The notes: generated by a model from the letters alone, not told the origin. Positions 18,883 through 29,884 are shown, numbered from the stretch's first letter. The stretch: DNA of 64,000 bases from Tritrichomonas foetus (GCA_001839685.1 MLAK01000704.1:56019-120018), one strand, 5' to 3'. Made by a program: numbers and translations.

Positions 18883-21800
18883 ATGATCAGTCCTGGGGAG
18901 AAATTCAACGCTTTCTCTACCAATCGATTGATCAAAAAGGAGGAAAATACCGCTTTTGGATTTAATCAGAAACTCGTAATTTCCCCGACCAAAAATTCAT
19001 TTTTCTTATTCGTCCATCTCGTTAATCGATCAATTACGAATATTCCATGGCTTTTTTGGATTTCGCTTATTGCCATGTTCATCCAGTGCGCCATTGCCGT
19101 CATTCAACCGTTTAATGAAAGCCATTGGGAAGGAATTCCAGAAATGAAGCCCATAGTTTTTTATTTATCGATTATTCTGAGATACGTTCCATTAACAGCG
19201 CCACCCCTCGTCTCGACCATCATTTTTGCCATTTATTCAGTTTTAGTTATTGCGCATTTCATCTTAGTTTTCGTAATCGTCACAATGATGAAGAACAAAA
19301 AGGACACAAACATCTTAATCAAAATTTTCTTTTTCTATAGTTATTTGGTCTTGCCTTTATTTCGATCATCATTAATATGTGTAATATCAGAACAAGTCAC
19401 TCAAATTGTACGAAATCCATCATTTGGTACATTTTTCTTGTCACTTTTTGCTTTAATTATTCTTATTTTACAACTTATAATGACTGGATTTGTGCAATTT
19501 ATTATGGGATCATCACCAAGTCCTAATTTGGTAAATCCTTTGGCTATTTGGGGTCCATGTGCATGGAGGTCCGTTATTTTTGAAGAATACGTTTGTCTTT
19601 GTATCGCATTTTTGGAATTTATAAGATCAATTTCCAATAATGTCATTTATGCAATTATGATTGTTGTTTTACTTTTGTTCAGTGTACCACATTCCATCTA
19701 TCAAAGTGTTAGAACATACTATATTTCGTATACCGCATATGAATATATTGGCGCTTTATTATGGGCGATCACTGCATTCACCTTAATTCATCTTTTCATA
19801 TGTTTCATTCCCTCAAAGATTCCATATATTGCTATTCTCGTTGTCTGGATTTCACTTCCTGTCATGGTATTCATCATCATGCGTTCGATAACACTTTCAC
19901 GTATTAAAAAAGTGTTAAGGGAACTTGATCAATGCGGCACTTTAACATCTGCTGTTGATGATACTGGTTATAATAACCAAGAAGAATTTGATGTGGAACA
20001 TACTTCTTCAGTTTATGATTCAATTACATGTAAAAATTCATCTCAGGCCATTTTTATAGCTAGAGCTGCATGTGTGACATCTCATCCTGTTTTTACAGAT
20101 CTTTCACTATTGCAATACTTTGTTGATCGATTTCCAAGTGGACTGTTCTTTTTCTTGTATCTTGCATTCCTTGTTCAAAATCAGCAAGTATATGTACAAA
20201 AATTGATTGATTTATACTTAGAAGAATCCAAACCTGGAATTTTACAAAGTTGTGTTTTATTCCAAATAATTACATCAATGCAAGAATCATCGAATGATTT
20301 ACCACAATCTTTAATTCGCGAACTTGGAAAGCAAAAATTACAAGCAATGAAATGTCAACAGCTTTTATCCAAATTCTGGACATCTTGCTATAAAGGTGAT
20401 ATTACACAAATGAGTCGTCATGCATTTACTCTAAATCGACATATCAAAGACTTAACAAATAACTGGAAATTGTTAATTCTTAGGTATCCATTTTCTACAC
20501 CAGTTTTAAAGGATTATATTCAATATTTATCAACTACTGGAACACAGCATAAAATTGTTGAAGCAATTTTGACTAATCATCCACAATTAAATGATATTAC
20601 AACGAATCAATATGAACAGCAAGATTTGAATACACCAATTCTTCATCAAGCTGTTGAAGATGCTGTTGACCGAAGACCGATTTATTCTATTTCTAAGATT
20701 CAATGCGCCTTGGCTATTTCTATTATGATTGCCTTACTGTTTTTAATATTTATTGTGGCTTTATCATTCATTCTTTTGAATTCTTATAATTCATACAATG
20801 AATTTATTTATCAATCAGAATGTTTTGTATCTGTTTTTGCGAATATTCCGAATTTATTTGATGATGTCATTTTTTCAGGTGATTCTTTTGATTCACGTTC
20901 AATAATTTTCCAAGAGACTGAAGATCTTGCAAATTCATTGAATTCGATGTTGCTTCAAATGCCTAAAACGGTTTTGGATTCTACTTCATTGGTTTATCAT
21001 CCACTGTATATTCAAGTTGATAGACATAATGAAACCAAGAAAACTGATTTCATTAATATGTTGAGATTAACTGCTTATTTTGCACGTTGCCTATCATTTG
21101 TCCCAATAGACGATATTTCCGTTTCATTGGTTATTAAAAATTGGGTTGATACTATTGGAGTTCTTGAAACTACAATGACGAATACAATTGTAGGAATTGA
21201 AGAAATTGTTAATGTAGTAGTTACATATTCGCCTATCTTTTATGCGCTTAATTGGATTTTATTACTTCTTATAATGATTCCACTTTTATACATTTCTATT
21301 ACTGCACTAAAAGATGAAATGACTTATTTGTTCTCCATTTATTTGACGATCCCACGGTCAACAATTACAAAATTCATCGACTCTAGTGGCGGAAAGCAAC
21401 AAGATAAGAAAAACACCACCTTATTCCTGTCAACATCATTTGCACATCATACAACAACTACATCTATGAGAGATGATGATGAAAATGAAGGAAGAGCAAA
21501 TGTAAATATCGCTGATGGATTCAAGATGTTAGTTAATGATTCATCAGCCAATATTTCGGTTCTTCCAAAGAATTTTGTTTTGAAAGCAGTTCTAATTTTT
21601 TCGTTTTTATGTGGAATTATTGCTGTTTTATCAACAGTGGGTTGTTTTCTGTTTATTTCATTTTCCAATTCATTGATAGAATGTTTCTACACACAAAAAA
21701 CAATTGCTGATCGAACATCAGGATCTTCCATTTCCATGCATGGTGTAACATCATGTGGTGAAGATATTGATCCCACATTACATAGTGCGATCATTCAACA

Positions 21801-23451
21801 AACAGCAAAACTTCATACAGCCATTCTTTTCAAGGATTCTTCTTATAATCTTTCAAATAAAGCCTTAGCTGATTCAGATGTTGTAAACATTCAATCAGGA
21901 GAGCGTTGTTCTAATCAAACTGATTTTGCATGTCGTTCTTTGGTTTCTTTATTTGATTATTTTATTAATCAAGTTTCCAATGCTTCTTCATACTTTAAAA
22001 ATTCAACAGTTGATAGAAATGCTAACAATTACGAAACAATTAGAAGAATTTATAATGATAATCTTTATCCACTTTTGTTTGAAACACAGAAAGAACTTTA
22101 TGAATTCACGAAAGATCAGATTAACAACTTTAGGACAGAAATCTTAATTATTATAATTATTAGTTTCGCTGTTATAGCATTAATGTTCTTCTTTTGTGTG
22201 AGACCAGTTATGCTAGAAGTTAATCAGTCCATTGAAGCAGTAAAACTTCCTTTGAAGCATATCAATCCAGTTGAAATTGTTGATCTTCAAAAAGTACTCA
22301 TGTATTTACAAGGTGAAAGTGATTTCAAGCGTGGTGGACAAAATGAAAAAGGAAATGAATCGCAGGGTGGAAATTCAATTCTAAATGTGATGCTATGTCC
22401 TTTTGCTATTTTTGAAGATGATTTGTCTCTTCTATTTGCAAACAGTGCGTTTTATTCAATTTTGGGAACATCTCGAGAAGCTGTAATTGGTCTTCCTTTG
22501 TCTGATATCTTTGCTAATGTGATGACATTCAAATCTAATGAAAGCCATCCATTTAATTCATTGTTAGATACTGTTTCACAACTCCAAAGAGGTGTAGCAC
22601 CTGTAAATGTGATTGAAATTAGAACTGAACTTGAAGTTAACAATCAATCCCCTTGTCCAGTAATGATTCGTTTGGTTGGTATTTGTCAAACCACTCATAA
22701 TGAAGATGAAGACGAAAACAAACAAAATTTGAAAGCTTCTTCATATGCTTTATTCATTAATGATCTTTCTCATAAAAGAGCACTTGAAGAAAAGATGAAA
22801 TATGAAACTGAAGTATCCCAAAAATTGGTTGATTCGATTATTCCTAAATCTCTTTTGAATGTAATTCGAAATGGCGATTCATTAGAAGCACATAAATTTG
22901 ATAATATACCAATGTGCATGTTCACAATTAAATTTAACGCACCTGAAGAAGAATTTGAAGATGAATTAATGATAGCTTGCAGTTTGTTCATGAGAACTGC
23001 TAATGACGTCAATCAAAACTTTGCTGTACTTGTTACAAAGTTGATACAAGATCCACCTGTTTGGTATTACATTTCTGGTTATGATAATCAACACCAAGAA
23101 AATTTATCTATTGCTATTTCTGATCTTTGTCATTTTGCACTGTCTGTCATTGAAGTATATAATGCAAGTTCCACAACTAACTATGCACTTGGTGCTGTCA
23201 TTCATGTTGGTCAACTTTCTGTCATTCCAATGCAGCTGAGACTTCCAATGGTCGAAGCACTTGGGTCTGGCTTCTCGAGATTGAAAGAAATTGGCCAATC
23301 ATCAACTAAGCCAGGTCTTGTTCAATGCACACCAGAAATAGAAGCATTGATTGGCGAACAGAAAGCTTTCATCTTAACGAAAGATGGAAATGATCATCTC
23401 TTCAGCTTGAAGCGTGGAGCTGAACCAACTAGAACTGATGATGCATTCTAG
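18883..23451 (+). CDS. giant multi-span membrane protein with PAS and degenerate nucleotide-cyclase-like domain
   Basis: A 1522-residue protein. Residues about 50-345 hold roughly eight membrane spans. A cytosolic helical region follows (about 350-600). Four more spans lie near 607-633, 786-806, 899-925 and 1086-1107, enclosing two extracytosolic loops (about 635-780 and 926-1083), the second Cys- and sequon-rich. The cytosolic C-terminus has a PAS-like domain (about 1165-1295, LFANSAFYSILGTSREAVIG) and a class III cyclase-like fold (about 1340-1500). The architecture matches the expanded trichomonad adenylate/guanylate cyclase family. The usual metal-binding aspartates are not evident: the strand expected to carry FxDIVGFT reads CMFTIKFNAPEEE. 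Signalling through cAMP or cGMP is therefore uncertain; it may be a receptor-like pseudo-cyclase. Confidence 0.85.
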   Translation: MISPGEKFNAFSTNRLIKKEENTAFGFNQKLVISPTKNSFFLFVHLVNRSITNIPWLFWISLIAMFIQCAIAVIQPFNESHWEGIPEMKPIVFYLSIILRYVPLTAPPLVSTIIFAIYSVLVIAHFILVFVIVTMMKNKKDTNILIKIFFFYSYLVLPLFRSSLICVISEQVTQIVRNPSFGTFFLSLFALIILILQLIMTGFVQFIMGSSPSPNLVNPLAIWGPCAWRSVIFEEYVCLCIAFLEFIRSISNNVIYAIMIVVLLLFSVPHSIYQSVRTYYISYTAYEYIGALLWAITAFTLIHLFICFIPSKIPYIAILVVWISLPVMVFIIMRSITLSRIKKVLRELDQCGTLTSAVDDTGYNNQEEFDVEHTSSVYDSITCKNSSQAIFIARAACVTSHPVFTDLSLLQYFVDRFPSGLFFFLYLAFLVQNQQVYVQKLIDLYLEESKPGILQSCVLFQIITSMQESSNDLPQSLIRELGKQKLQAMKCQQLLSKFWTSCYKGDITQMSRHAFTLNRHIKDLTNNWKLLILRYPFSTPVLKDYIQYLSTTGTQHKIVEAILTNHPQLNDITTNQYEQQDLNTPILHQAVEDAVDRRPIYSISKIQCALAISIMIALLFLIFIVALSFILLNSYNSYNEFIYQSECFVSVFANIPNLFDDVIFSGDSFDSRSIIFQETEDLANSLNSMLLQMPKTVLDSTSLVYHPLYIQVDRHNETKKTDFINMLRLTAYFARCLSFVPIDDISVSLVIKNWVDTIGVLETTMTNTIVGIEEIVNVVVTYSPIFYALNWILLLLIMIPLLYISITALKDEMTYLFSIYLTIPRSTITKFIDSSGGKQQDKKNTTLFLSTSFAHHTTTTSMRDDDENEGRANVNIADGFKMLVNDSSANISVLPKNFVLKAVLIFSFLCGIIAVLSTVGCFLFISFSNSLIECFYTQKTIADRTSGSSISMHGVTSCGEDIDPTLHSAIIQQTAKLHTAILFKDSSYNLSNKALADSDVVNIQSGERCSNQTDFACRSLVSLFDYFINQVSNASSYFKNSTVDRNANNYETIRRIYNDNLYPLLFETQKELYEFTKDQINNFRTEILIIIIISFAVIALMFFFCVRPVMLEVNQSIEAVKLPLKHINPVEIVDLQKVLMYLQGESDFKRGGQNEKGNESQGGNSILNVMLCPFAIFEDDLSLLFANSAFYSILGTSREAVIGLPLSDIFANVMTFKSNESHPFNSLLDTVSQLQRGVAPVNVIEIRTELEVNNQSPCPVMIRLVGICQTTHNEDEDENKQNLKASSYALFINDLSHKRALEEKMKYETEVSQKLVDSIIPKSLLNVIRNGDSLEAHKFDNIPMCMFTIKFNAPEEEFEDELMIACSLFMRTANDVNQNFAVLVTKLIQDPPVWYYISGYDNQHQENLSIAISDLCHFALSVIEVYNASSTTNYALGAVIHVGQLSVIPMQLRLPMVEALGSGFSRLKEIGQSSTKPGLVQCTPEIEALIGEQKAFILTKDGNDHLFSLKRGAEPTRTDDAF

Positions 23452-23643
23452 AATGTTGAGTACTATGAATAATATTGTAATAAAGGAAAATATATATTTG
23501 ATTTGATTTTGACCTTCTTTCTTTGATATATTAGCGTAACAAACAAAGAATTCAAACAAATTAAAATATGATGCTGTGAAAGATTCGCTATTTGTAACCT
23601 TTATTTCAAACAAAAAAGCACTCTTTTGTTTGATGTTGCATGA

Positions 23644-24852
23644 TTATTCATCATCATAAAATTCACATAGACGATCTTTAAATTCTTCAATGTCATTTTC
23701 TATTTCATCTGTCATAAGAATTTCATGAGAATTAACCATATTTAAAAAGGATTGCATTGCAAGGTGATCGTTCAAATATCCTGCAGTTCGAAAGTACTCA
23801 GCAGCTGTATTTAAATCTTTTTCTACACATATTCCTTGATAATACAACCATCCAATTTGATACATTGCTCGTGGATTCCTCTCTGCTGCATTTTCAAGAT
23901 GTGTCAATGTTCCACATTCGCAAGCTTCGTTGAAAGGATATTTTATGTTCTGATCATTATCATAAAATGTCATGTCATCTTTGTATTTATCAAACCTTTT
24001 TAAATCTATTCCTGATATTTCTCTTGACATATTATTTAATGTATTTGATATTTCCCACATCGTAGGACGCCTTTCAGGTTGAAAACTACAACACTGTTGA
24101 TATAAGAGGTAGTATGGACTTTTATTTGGATCAATTTTAGGAATTCTACCAGAAATGACTTCTTCAATAATATGAGTTTTTGACATTCCTTCAAATGGAA
24201 CTGATAAAGTCGACAACTCGAAAACCATCATTCCAAAAGAATAAACATCTACTTTATTTGTGTATGGTTTTATTTGTAATAATTCAGGAGCAGCATAATT
24301 AACAGTATGTGGAAATCCTGAAATATCATCATTAGGCTTTAATTCTCGAGCGAAGCCAAAATCAGATAATTTGGGTTCTAGATTATCATCAAGAAGAACA
24401 TTTGTTGATTTTACATCACGATGTATAACATTTCTATGATGGAGAAAAGCCAAACTATATGCTATACCAAATAAAATAATATGTAACACTGTTGGGTCAC
24501 CTTCATTCCATTCAATATCTTCTTCCAAATAACTTTTCATTAAATCAAAAGCTGTTCCACAAGGAATAAATTCTAGTTCTATCCATGGATTGAAAGTATA
24601 ATCCGTTTCAGGAATTCCATAATTAAAAACATGAACTATTGTTGGATGCTGATTTGAATATAAAGTGTGAACTTCTCTTATGAAATCATGAAGTTCTTTT
24701 CCTTTGATATCAAATGATTTCGCAAATTTAACGGCACGGAATGTATTTGTTCCATTTAAAAGATACAAATTTACTTTCCCAAAGCCGCCTGATCCAAGTA
24801 CACAAACATGCGTGTATTTTGATTTATCAAATCTTGTTGGAGAAATCATCAT
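23644..24852 (-). CDS. protein kinase (TKL-like) with Sel1-like C-terminal repeats
   Basis: A 402-residue protein. The kinase domain spans about 13-275: glycine loop LGSGGFGKV (19-27), catalytic Lys42, HRDVKSTN (144-151), DFG (164-166) and a C-lobe PERRPTMWEI. It looks active. Around residues 325-370 a Sel1-like alpha/alpha repeat follows (AAERNPRAMYQIGWLYYQG, then DLNTAAEYFRTAGYLND), and the tail is acidic. Kinase plus Sel1 fusions are a large family in trichomonads and other amoeboid or flagellate protists, and Sel1 repeats bind partner proteins. The target is unknown. It is convergent with the cyclase-like gene, 192 bp apart. Confidence 0.92.
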   Translation of the reverse strand: MMISPTRFDKSKYTHVCVLGSGGFGKVNLYLLNGTNTFRAVKFAKSFDIKGKELHDFIREVHTLYSNQHPTIVHVFNYGIPETDYTFNPWIELEFIPCGTAFDLMKSYLEEDIEWNEGDPTVLHIILFGIAYSLAFLHHRNVIHRDVKSTNVLLDDNLEPKLSDFGFARELKPNDDISGFPHTVNYAAPELLQIKPYTNKVDVYSFGMMVFELSTLSVPFEGMSKTHIIEEVISGRIPKIDPNKSPYYLLYQQCCSFQPERRPTMWEISNTLNNMSREISGIDLKRFDKYKDDMTFYDNDQNIKYPFNEACECGTLTHLENAAERNPRAMYQIGWLYYQGICVEKDLNTAAEYFRTAGYLNDHLAMQSFLNMVNSHEILMTDEIENDIEEFKDRLCEFYDDE

Positions 24853-25049
24853 TTTTGTTATTGAATTGAGAAATTTTTGAATGAGATCTGAAATAAACAG
24901 ACACTGTCAAATTATACCAAAGTATTGGTCACTGATACATTCATCTTAGCATAAATATATGTAATTTAATTAAAAATAGTATTTATTAAAAAAGAAAGAA
25001 ATAATCATGTTTAATCATATATAATAATATAAAATATTCTATTGTTTCC

Positions 25050-26468
25050 TTATACATCATTATTGTCTAATATTTTATTTTGAAGTGTTTCATTTTCAGC
25101 AAAGAATACAAAAGTATTAGAATTGCATCCTCTTCTATCATAGTTTTTAGAGAGCTTTAAGCGTCCTGCCCATATTTTTTTATTAGCTGCAAAAATGTTT
25201 ACTTTTCTTGCAGCAATTTTTATATCTTCATCACTTTTTACAATGGTTGAAAATTGAATACAGCTCACTTTTACAGGGGTTTTAAATCGAACATGAATCT
25301 TTGACATTGGTTTACTTAGTCTTCCATGCCATCTTACATATGATTTATATTCATTATAAGAATTGTTTTCAGTTTTATATTTCATTAAATCAGATTCTTT
25401 GTTTTTTGAATTAATGAAAAGAAAATTGGGCGATGGGCAATTTCCACATGATTCTGCTTCAATTGCACAATTTTGAACCACATCCATTGCTTCACCATTC
25501 ATATCAAAAATTTTAATGTTTTGAATGCTGAAGATCTCAGGATCGCCATATGAGTCCAAAATACCTATTGTAATATTTTGGCATGACATGGTTGGAATTT
25601 CACCATATTTATCAAATAAAGGAGGAATAAAATCGCTTTGACATTCACGAAGACATTTCAACTCAAATAATGAAACATTTGGCTCATTTTTATGATTTTC
25701 ATCATCAGATTCATCATCTTCAACTCTAACCTCTTTCAAAGGAATTATCAAACCAAATGTCTCAGGAAGATCACCTGAATAATACAGCACTCCATTACTA
25801 TAAACTTTGATATTCTTTAAATTCGAAGTAGGATCCATTGGATTTGGCCACACTCGTATGGAATCTGGAACTTCACCAATTGTGTGAATTATAATGGTTA
25901 TGTTTGTCATTGGTGGCTGTGGAGGCCAGTTTGCCCACCAAATATCTTTTTCATTATTTTTGATTAATACGCCATTTACAAGTTTCTGTAAAGTGTTACA
26001 ATGTGGCAATGATTTGTAAGTAATAGATTTAATTGGTAGAGGACGTTTATGGCTACCTAATATATCTAATGAAGAACAACTGATCTTCTTAGGATTTCCA
26101 TAATTTGATTCTATTTGAATTATTATTGTGTTTGTTAAATCTGAGATGCTACTTGTTAATTGTTTTACTTCATATGAATTTCTTCGGCTCATTGTCATTT
26201 GCTTAGTAAGATTGGTCATTGATTTTAAAATGAATGATGCATTTGATGGTGGTTTTTTAATATTTTGTTTTTTCATGAATGATGTTGATGTTAAAACCGT
26301 CCTTGATGTGTTTTTGATATTAGGCAACATTTGCGTTGGTTTTGGTTGTATTTTCAATGGAGAAGCAGGAACATTTGGATTCATAAAATTCTTTAATTCA
26401 CAAAATAATTGATTCGAAAAATAATTTAACAAAATATTTAATTCGGATATCTTTTCAAAGTTTTCCAT
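25050..26468 (-). CDS. KATNIP-like (DUF4457) ciliary protein
   Basis: A 472-residue protein. The first about 110 residues are basic and disordered. Two related beta-rich modules follow. Module 1 includes IIIQIESNYGNPKKISCSSL, WWANWPPQPP and SIRVWPNPMDPTSNLKNIKV. Module 2 includes ILDSYGDPEIFSIQNIKIFD and a YVRWHGRLSKPMSKIHVRF stretch. The pairing of an Y/WGDPxxI-type strand, a DxWWAxW-type segment and SIRVWNY-type motif is that of DUF4457, found in katanin-interacting protein KATNIP (KIAA0556). KATNIP acts at the ciliary base and on microtubules. Animal KATNIP is several times longer, so this is a compact version. Start ATG, stop TAA. Confidence 0.75.
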   Translation of the reverse strand: MENFEKISELNILLNYFSNQLFCELKNFMNPNVPASPLKIQPKPTQMLPNIKNTSRTVLTSTSFMKKQNIKKPPSNASFILKSMTNLTKQMTMSRRNSYEVKQLTSSISDLTNTIIIQIESNYGNPKKISCSSLDILGSHKRPLPIKSITYKSLPHCNTLQKLVNGVLIKNNEKDIWWANWPPQPPMTNITIIIHTIGEVPDSIRVWPNPMDPTSNLKNIKVYSNGVLYYSGDLPETFGLIIPLKEVRVEDDESDDENHKNEPNVSLFELKCLRECQSDFIPPLFDKYGEIPTMSCQNITIGILDSYGDPEIFSIQNIKIFDMNGEAMDVVQNCAIEAESCGNCPSPNFLFINSKNKESDLMKYKTENNSYNEYKSYVRWHGRLSKPMSKIHVRFKTPVKVSCIQFSTIVKSDEDIKIAARKVNIFAANKKIWAGRLKLSKNYDRRGCNSNTFVFFAENETLQNKILDNNDV

Positions 26469-27223
26469 ATTTGAATAAGTTATTGAGCAAAATGCTCAAA
26501 AATAATGTTTCAATAACTTTCTGAAAATTATTGTATAATTCAAAAATGATTCATTTTTGAAGAAGAGATTCCGAATCAATTTCATATCTCTCGTGGAATT
26601 GTACAATTTCAAATTATTTTTTTTCGAAAACTGAGAGTCAACCGATTATTCATCCAAAATCCTATATACCATCATTATCTACTGATACCATTGAGAAATA
26701 TTTTGTTTTGTCTATTTTCTTTTGAGAAACCATCAACTGGAAAAATATTTGAAACATTTTATTCTTTGATTATCGAAGCAATCTTGCTTTGTAAGCATCA
26801 TACAAATAGATGTTTTACTTATGATTAGATATGAATTATTATATCCACATCTCTTTCCCTCTTGTTAGAAGTCTTCTCTGACAATAATTTACAAATAAAT
26901 GTGATTCTGAGTTCAGAGCATTTCTACAATTTTCACTCTAAAAGTGATCAAAATAGTGATGCATAGCTGTAACTAGTGAATAACCAATTTGTCTTGCTAA
27001 GTTTGGATCTAAAAATAAATATCTAACAAAAAAACAATTGGCAAAAACATGGTTACATTTCCAATAATTTTCCTGATGAATTCCCCATTTTCCCCAAGAG
27101 CCCTAGGTGGAATAAAAAATGTCCGTAAAATATTCATTTGGTAAAAAATCAAGGGAATTCTAAATAAGATTGTTTATTGAAATCTGTAACCAAAAATATT
27201 CATAAAGCGAAAAACCCAAAAGC
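26469..27223. other. AT-rich spacer
   Basis: 755 bp between the start of the KATNIP-like gene and the 3' end of the flavodiiron fusion gene. No coding frame of note, RNA gene or repeat was seen. Confidence 0.55.
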
Positions 27224-29884
27224 TTATTGGTAAATGAGTGACATGACTGTCGGATAGTCGTAACCATCGCGGACACCTTTGAGGATTGTGTTCATTCTCT
27301 GTGTGTAGTTGAAGATTACTCCATAGACGAGTTTTCCGTCCTTGAAAGCGAGCTTCATGAATTTTCCGCTCTTTGAGTCCTTTTCATAAACAATTTGGAA
27401 TTGTTCGAGGTTTTCGACTGGTGGGTTACCGACTGAGTAGAGTTCTGTATCGAATGCAATGAATGAAAGTGGTTCGACTACTTGTTTGTATGTAAGGCTA
27501 TCACCAACAGCGTTTGCACCAGCGACGCGACCTTGTTCGAGTGCTGGAGACCAAAGGCAGATGTTCATATGGTTGTATTCGATGAGATCACCAGCAGCAT
27601 AAACTCCTGGAACGTTTGTTTCCATCTTTTCATTGACGACGACACATCTGTCGACAGTGATTCCTGCATCCTTGGCGAGTTGGACGTTTGAACGAACACC
27701 AATGTTGATGACGACTAAATCGCAGTTGATTTCTCTGTCATCGATCGAAACTCCCTTGACGAATCCGTTGGTATCACCGACGATTTCTTTAGCGCCAACA
27801 CCAAGAAGGATTTGGAAGTCCTTCTTTTCAAGGAGTTCTTTGATGAATTCTGAAGCATCTTCGTCGAGTTGCCTTGGCATGACTCTCTTCATGAATTCAA
27901 GGCATGTAACATGTAAGCCGAGGTTGAGGAGAGCATCAGCTGTTTCAAGACCCAAAACACCACCACCAATGACGACTGCGTTCTTCTTGCCTTTAGCGAA
28001 TTCCTTAAGTTTGCGAGCATCTTCAACAAGTTTCATTGTGAAGACACCTTTGAGATCGCTTCCCTTAAGTGGTGGAACAAAAGCAGATGAACCGTTAGCA
28101 AGAATAAGTTTGTCATAGCTGACAGATGAACCGTTTTCAAGTGTGACTGTCTTATCCTTAGTATTGAGTGATTTAACGGGTGTTGAGAGGTGAACATTGA
28201 TCTTGTTTTGTTGGTACCATTCCTTTGGATGAAGGAAGAATTCTGTATCTGGAACATCTTGATGGATGTAATCTGACAACGATGGACGATAGTATGGGAG
28301 GTCTGCATCCTTTGTGTACATGTCGATACTGCAAACCTTGTTACGTTGGCGGATGTTATCAGCAGCAGTAACGGCGGCAACACCAGAGCCGACGATGACG
28401 AATTTTTCATTCTTGTCAGACTTGAATGTAACATCTTCTGCTTCATAAAGTTCGAAGAGTTCTTGGCCAACACCGCAAGCTGGACATACTTCTGGTGGAA
28501 CAACTCCACTGTACACTTCTCCGCAGATTGTGCATCTCCAAAGGACGTTTTGGCCGGATGGATTCAAGTCTTCAAAGTTGATTTTAGCAGCACCGGCCTT
28601 CTTGAGTTCTGGCACTTTTCCAGTGATGACGCCTTCGGCGAATTTTCTGCCGAATTCTTTGGCACGTTCGCATTCTTCTGGTGATGCCCTGAATTTGATC
28701 TTAAGGCCTTCGATGACCTTCATGCGGCATTGCTTGAGCCTGTCTGTGATGTTATCAACACCCTCGCCAGACCATCCATATGAGCCGAATGCTGAAACAA
28801 CTTTTCCGCCGTGAACAATTGGGTTCAAGGCAAGAGCAAGTTCCCAAATGAATGGAAGAGCATCGCCATTGATTGTGCAGGTACCGAAGCAGATACCGTC
28901 AGCGTCAGCGAAGTGGTTAAGAATTTCACCTTTAAGGTCGCCATAATTGAGAAGGTTGATGTCGTATTTGATAACTTCAATGGAGCTGTCCTTTTCCTTA
29001 ATGCCGGCCTCGATGAGGGCTGCGAGTTCACCGGTGTAACCGTAAGCTGAGACATATGGAATGACAACCTTCTTTCCTTTCTTCTGTGGGGCTGGCTGTG
29101 ACCACTTCGAATATGTGCCGATGATTTCTTGGATGCGGGTGTCGAGGACTGGGCCGTGGCCTGTGCAGACCATCTTGAGTTCGAGGTCCTTGATTTTGCC
29201 AACGCCTTCAACGACATATTTCTTGAATGGTCCGAAGATGGCTGTATAGTAGTAAAGGAGTGCATCTTGGTAGTTGTCCTCTTCTGAATCTGGAAGTTCG
29301 CTGATTTTGATGCCGCCTTTTGGTGCATAGTGGCTTCCGAATGAGTCGCATGTGAATAAAACTTTATCTTCCTTCAAATATGAGTACATTGAATCGGGCC
29401 AGTGAAGGAATGGAACGGAGATGAATTGGAATGTCTTGTTACCAACAATAAGCTCCTTGAGATCTTCAGCAGCCTTCTGGTTGAATTTGATATTGGTGAT
29501 GTCGGCGAGGTATGTTAATGCTGTACGGGAAGCAACAACAACAACTCCTGGAACAGCTTCGATGATTCTGCGGATGGATCCGGCGTGATCTGGTTCTGTG
29601 TGGTTGGTGATCAAATATTTGATCTTGGAAAGGTCGCCAATGACGCTTTTGATGTCTGCAAGATATTGATCAAAGAATTTCTCTTTTACTGTTTCGACAA
29701 GAACAACACCTTCTGACGTGTTGACCATGTATGCATTGTATGTGGTGCCATACTTGGTTTCCATAATGATATCGAAGACACGAAGGTCTGTGTCCTTGAC
29801 GCCAAGCCAGTAGATGTCTTGGGAGAGTTGCTCTTTTTGGATTTCCATGATGTTAAAAAGTGAAGTGGCCATTTCGTTATCCAT
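27224..29884 (-). CDS. flavodiiron protein-rubredoxin-NADH:rubredoxin reductase fusion (class F FDP)
   Basis: A three-enzyme fusion that reduces O2 (or NO) to water using NADH, protecting oxygen-sensitive metabolism. Numbered from an upstream in-frame ATG at 29956 (910 residues): diiron ligands HTEPDH (119-124), His185, Asp204 and His267; flavodoxin domain about 297-445; rubredoxin with Cys475, Cys478, Cys491 and Cys494; NADH:rubredoxin reductase about 518-905 with VGSGVAA and GGGVLGLETAD nucleotide loops and AAGDLIEYN. All ligands are intact, so one chain can carry electrons from NADH to O2. I place the start at Met25 (29884) because the first 24 codons are AT-rich like spacer DNA whereas the rest is much GC-richer. 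Met29 or a basic targeting leader cannot be excluded. The GC and codon bias suggests strong expression; the family is thought to be of bacterial origin. Confidence 0.95.
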   Translation of the reverse strand: MDNEMATSLFNIMEIQKEQLSQDIYWLGVKDTDLRVFDIIMETKYGTTYNAYMVNTSEGVVLVETVKEKFFDQYLADIKSVIGDLSKIKYLITNHTEPDHAGSIRRIIEAVPGVVVVASRTALTYLADITNIKFNQKAAEDLKELIVGNKTFQFISVPFLHWPDSMYSYLKEDKVLFTCDSFGSHYAPKGGIKISELPDSEEDNYQDALLYYYTAIFGPFKKYVVEGVGKIKDLELKMVCTGHGPVLDTRIQEIIGTYSKWSQPAPQKKGKKVVIPYVSAYGYTGELAALIEAGIKEKDSSIEVIKYDINLLNYGDLKGEILNHFADADGICFGTCTINGDALPFIWELALALNPIVHGGKVVSAFGSYGWSGEGVDNITDRLKQCRMKVIEGLKIKFRASPEECERAKEFGRKFAEGVITGKVPELKKAGAAKINFEDLNPSGQNVLWRCTICGEVYSGVVPPEVCPACGVGQELFELYEAEDVTFKSDKNEKFVIVGSGVAAVTAADNIRQRNKVCSIDMYTKDADLPYYRPSLSDYIHQDVPDTEFFLHPKEWYQQNKINVHLSTPVKSLNTKDKTVTLENGSSVSYDKLILANGSSAFVPPLKGSDLKGVFTMKLVEDARKLKEFAKGKKNAVVIGGGVLGLETADALLNLGLHVTCLEFMKRVMPRQLDEDASEFIKELLEKKDFQILLGVGAKEIVGDTNGFVKGVSIDDREINCDLVVINIGVRSNVQLAKDAGITVDRCVVVNEKMETNVPGVYAAGDLIEYNHMNICLWSPALEQGRVAGANAVGDSLTYKQVVEPLSFIAFDTELYSVGNPPVENLEQFQIVYEKDSKSGKFMKLAFKDGKLVYGVIFNYTQRMNTILKGVRDGYDYPTVMSLIYQ

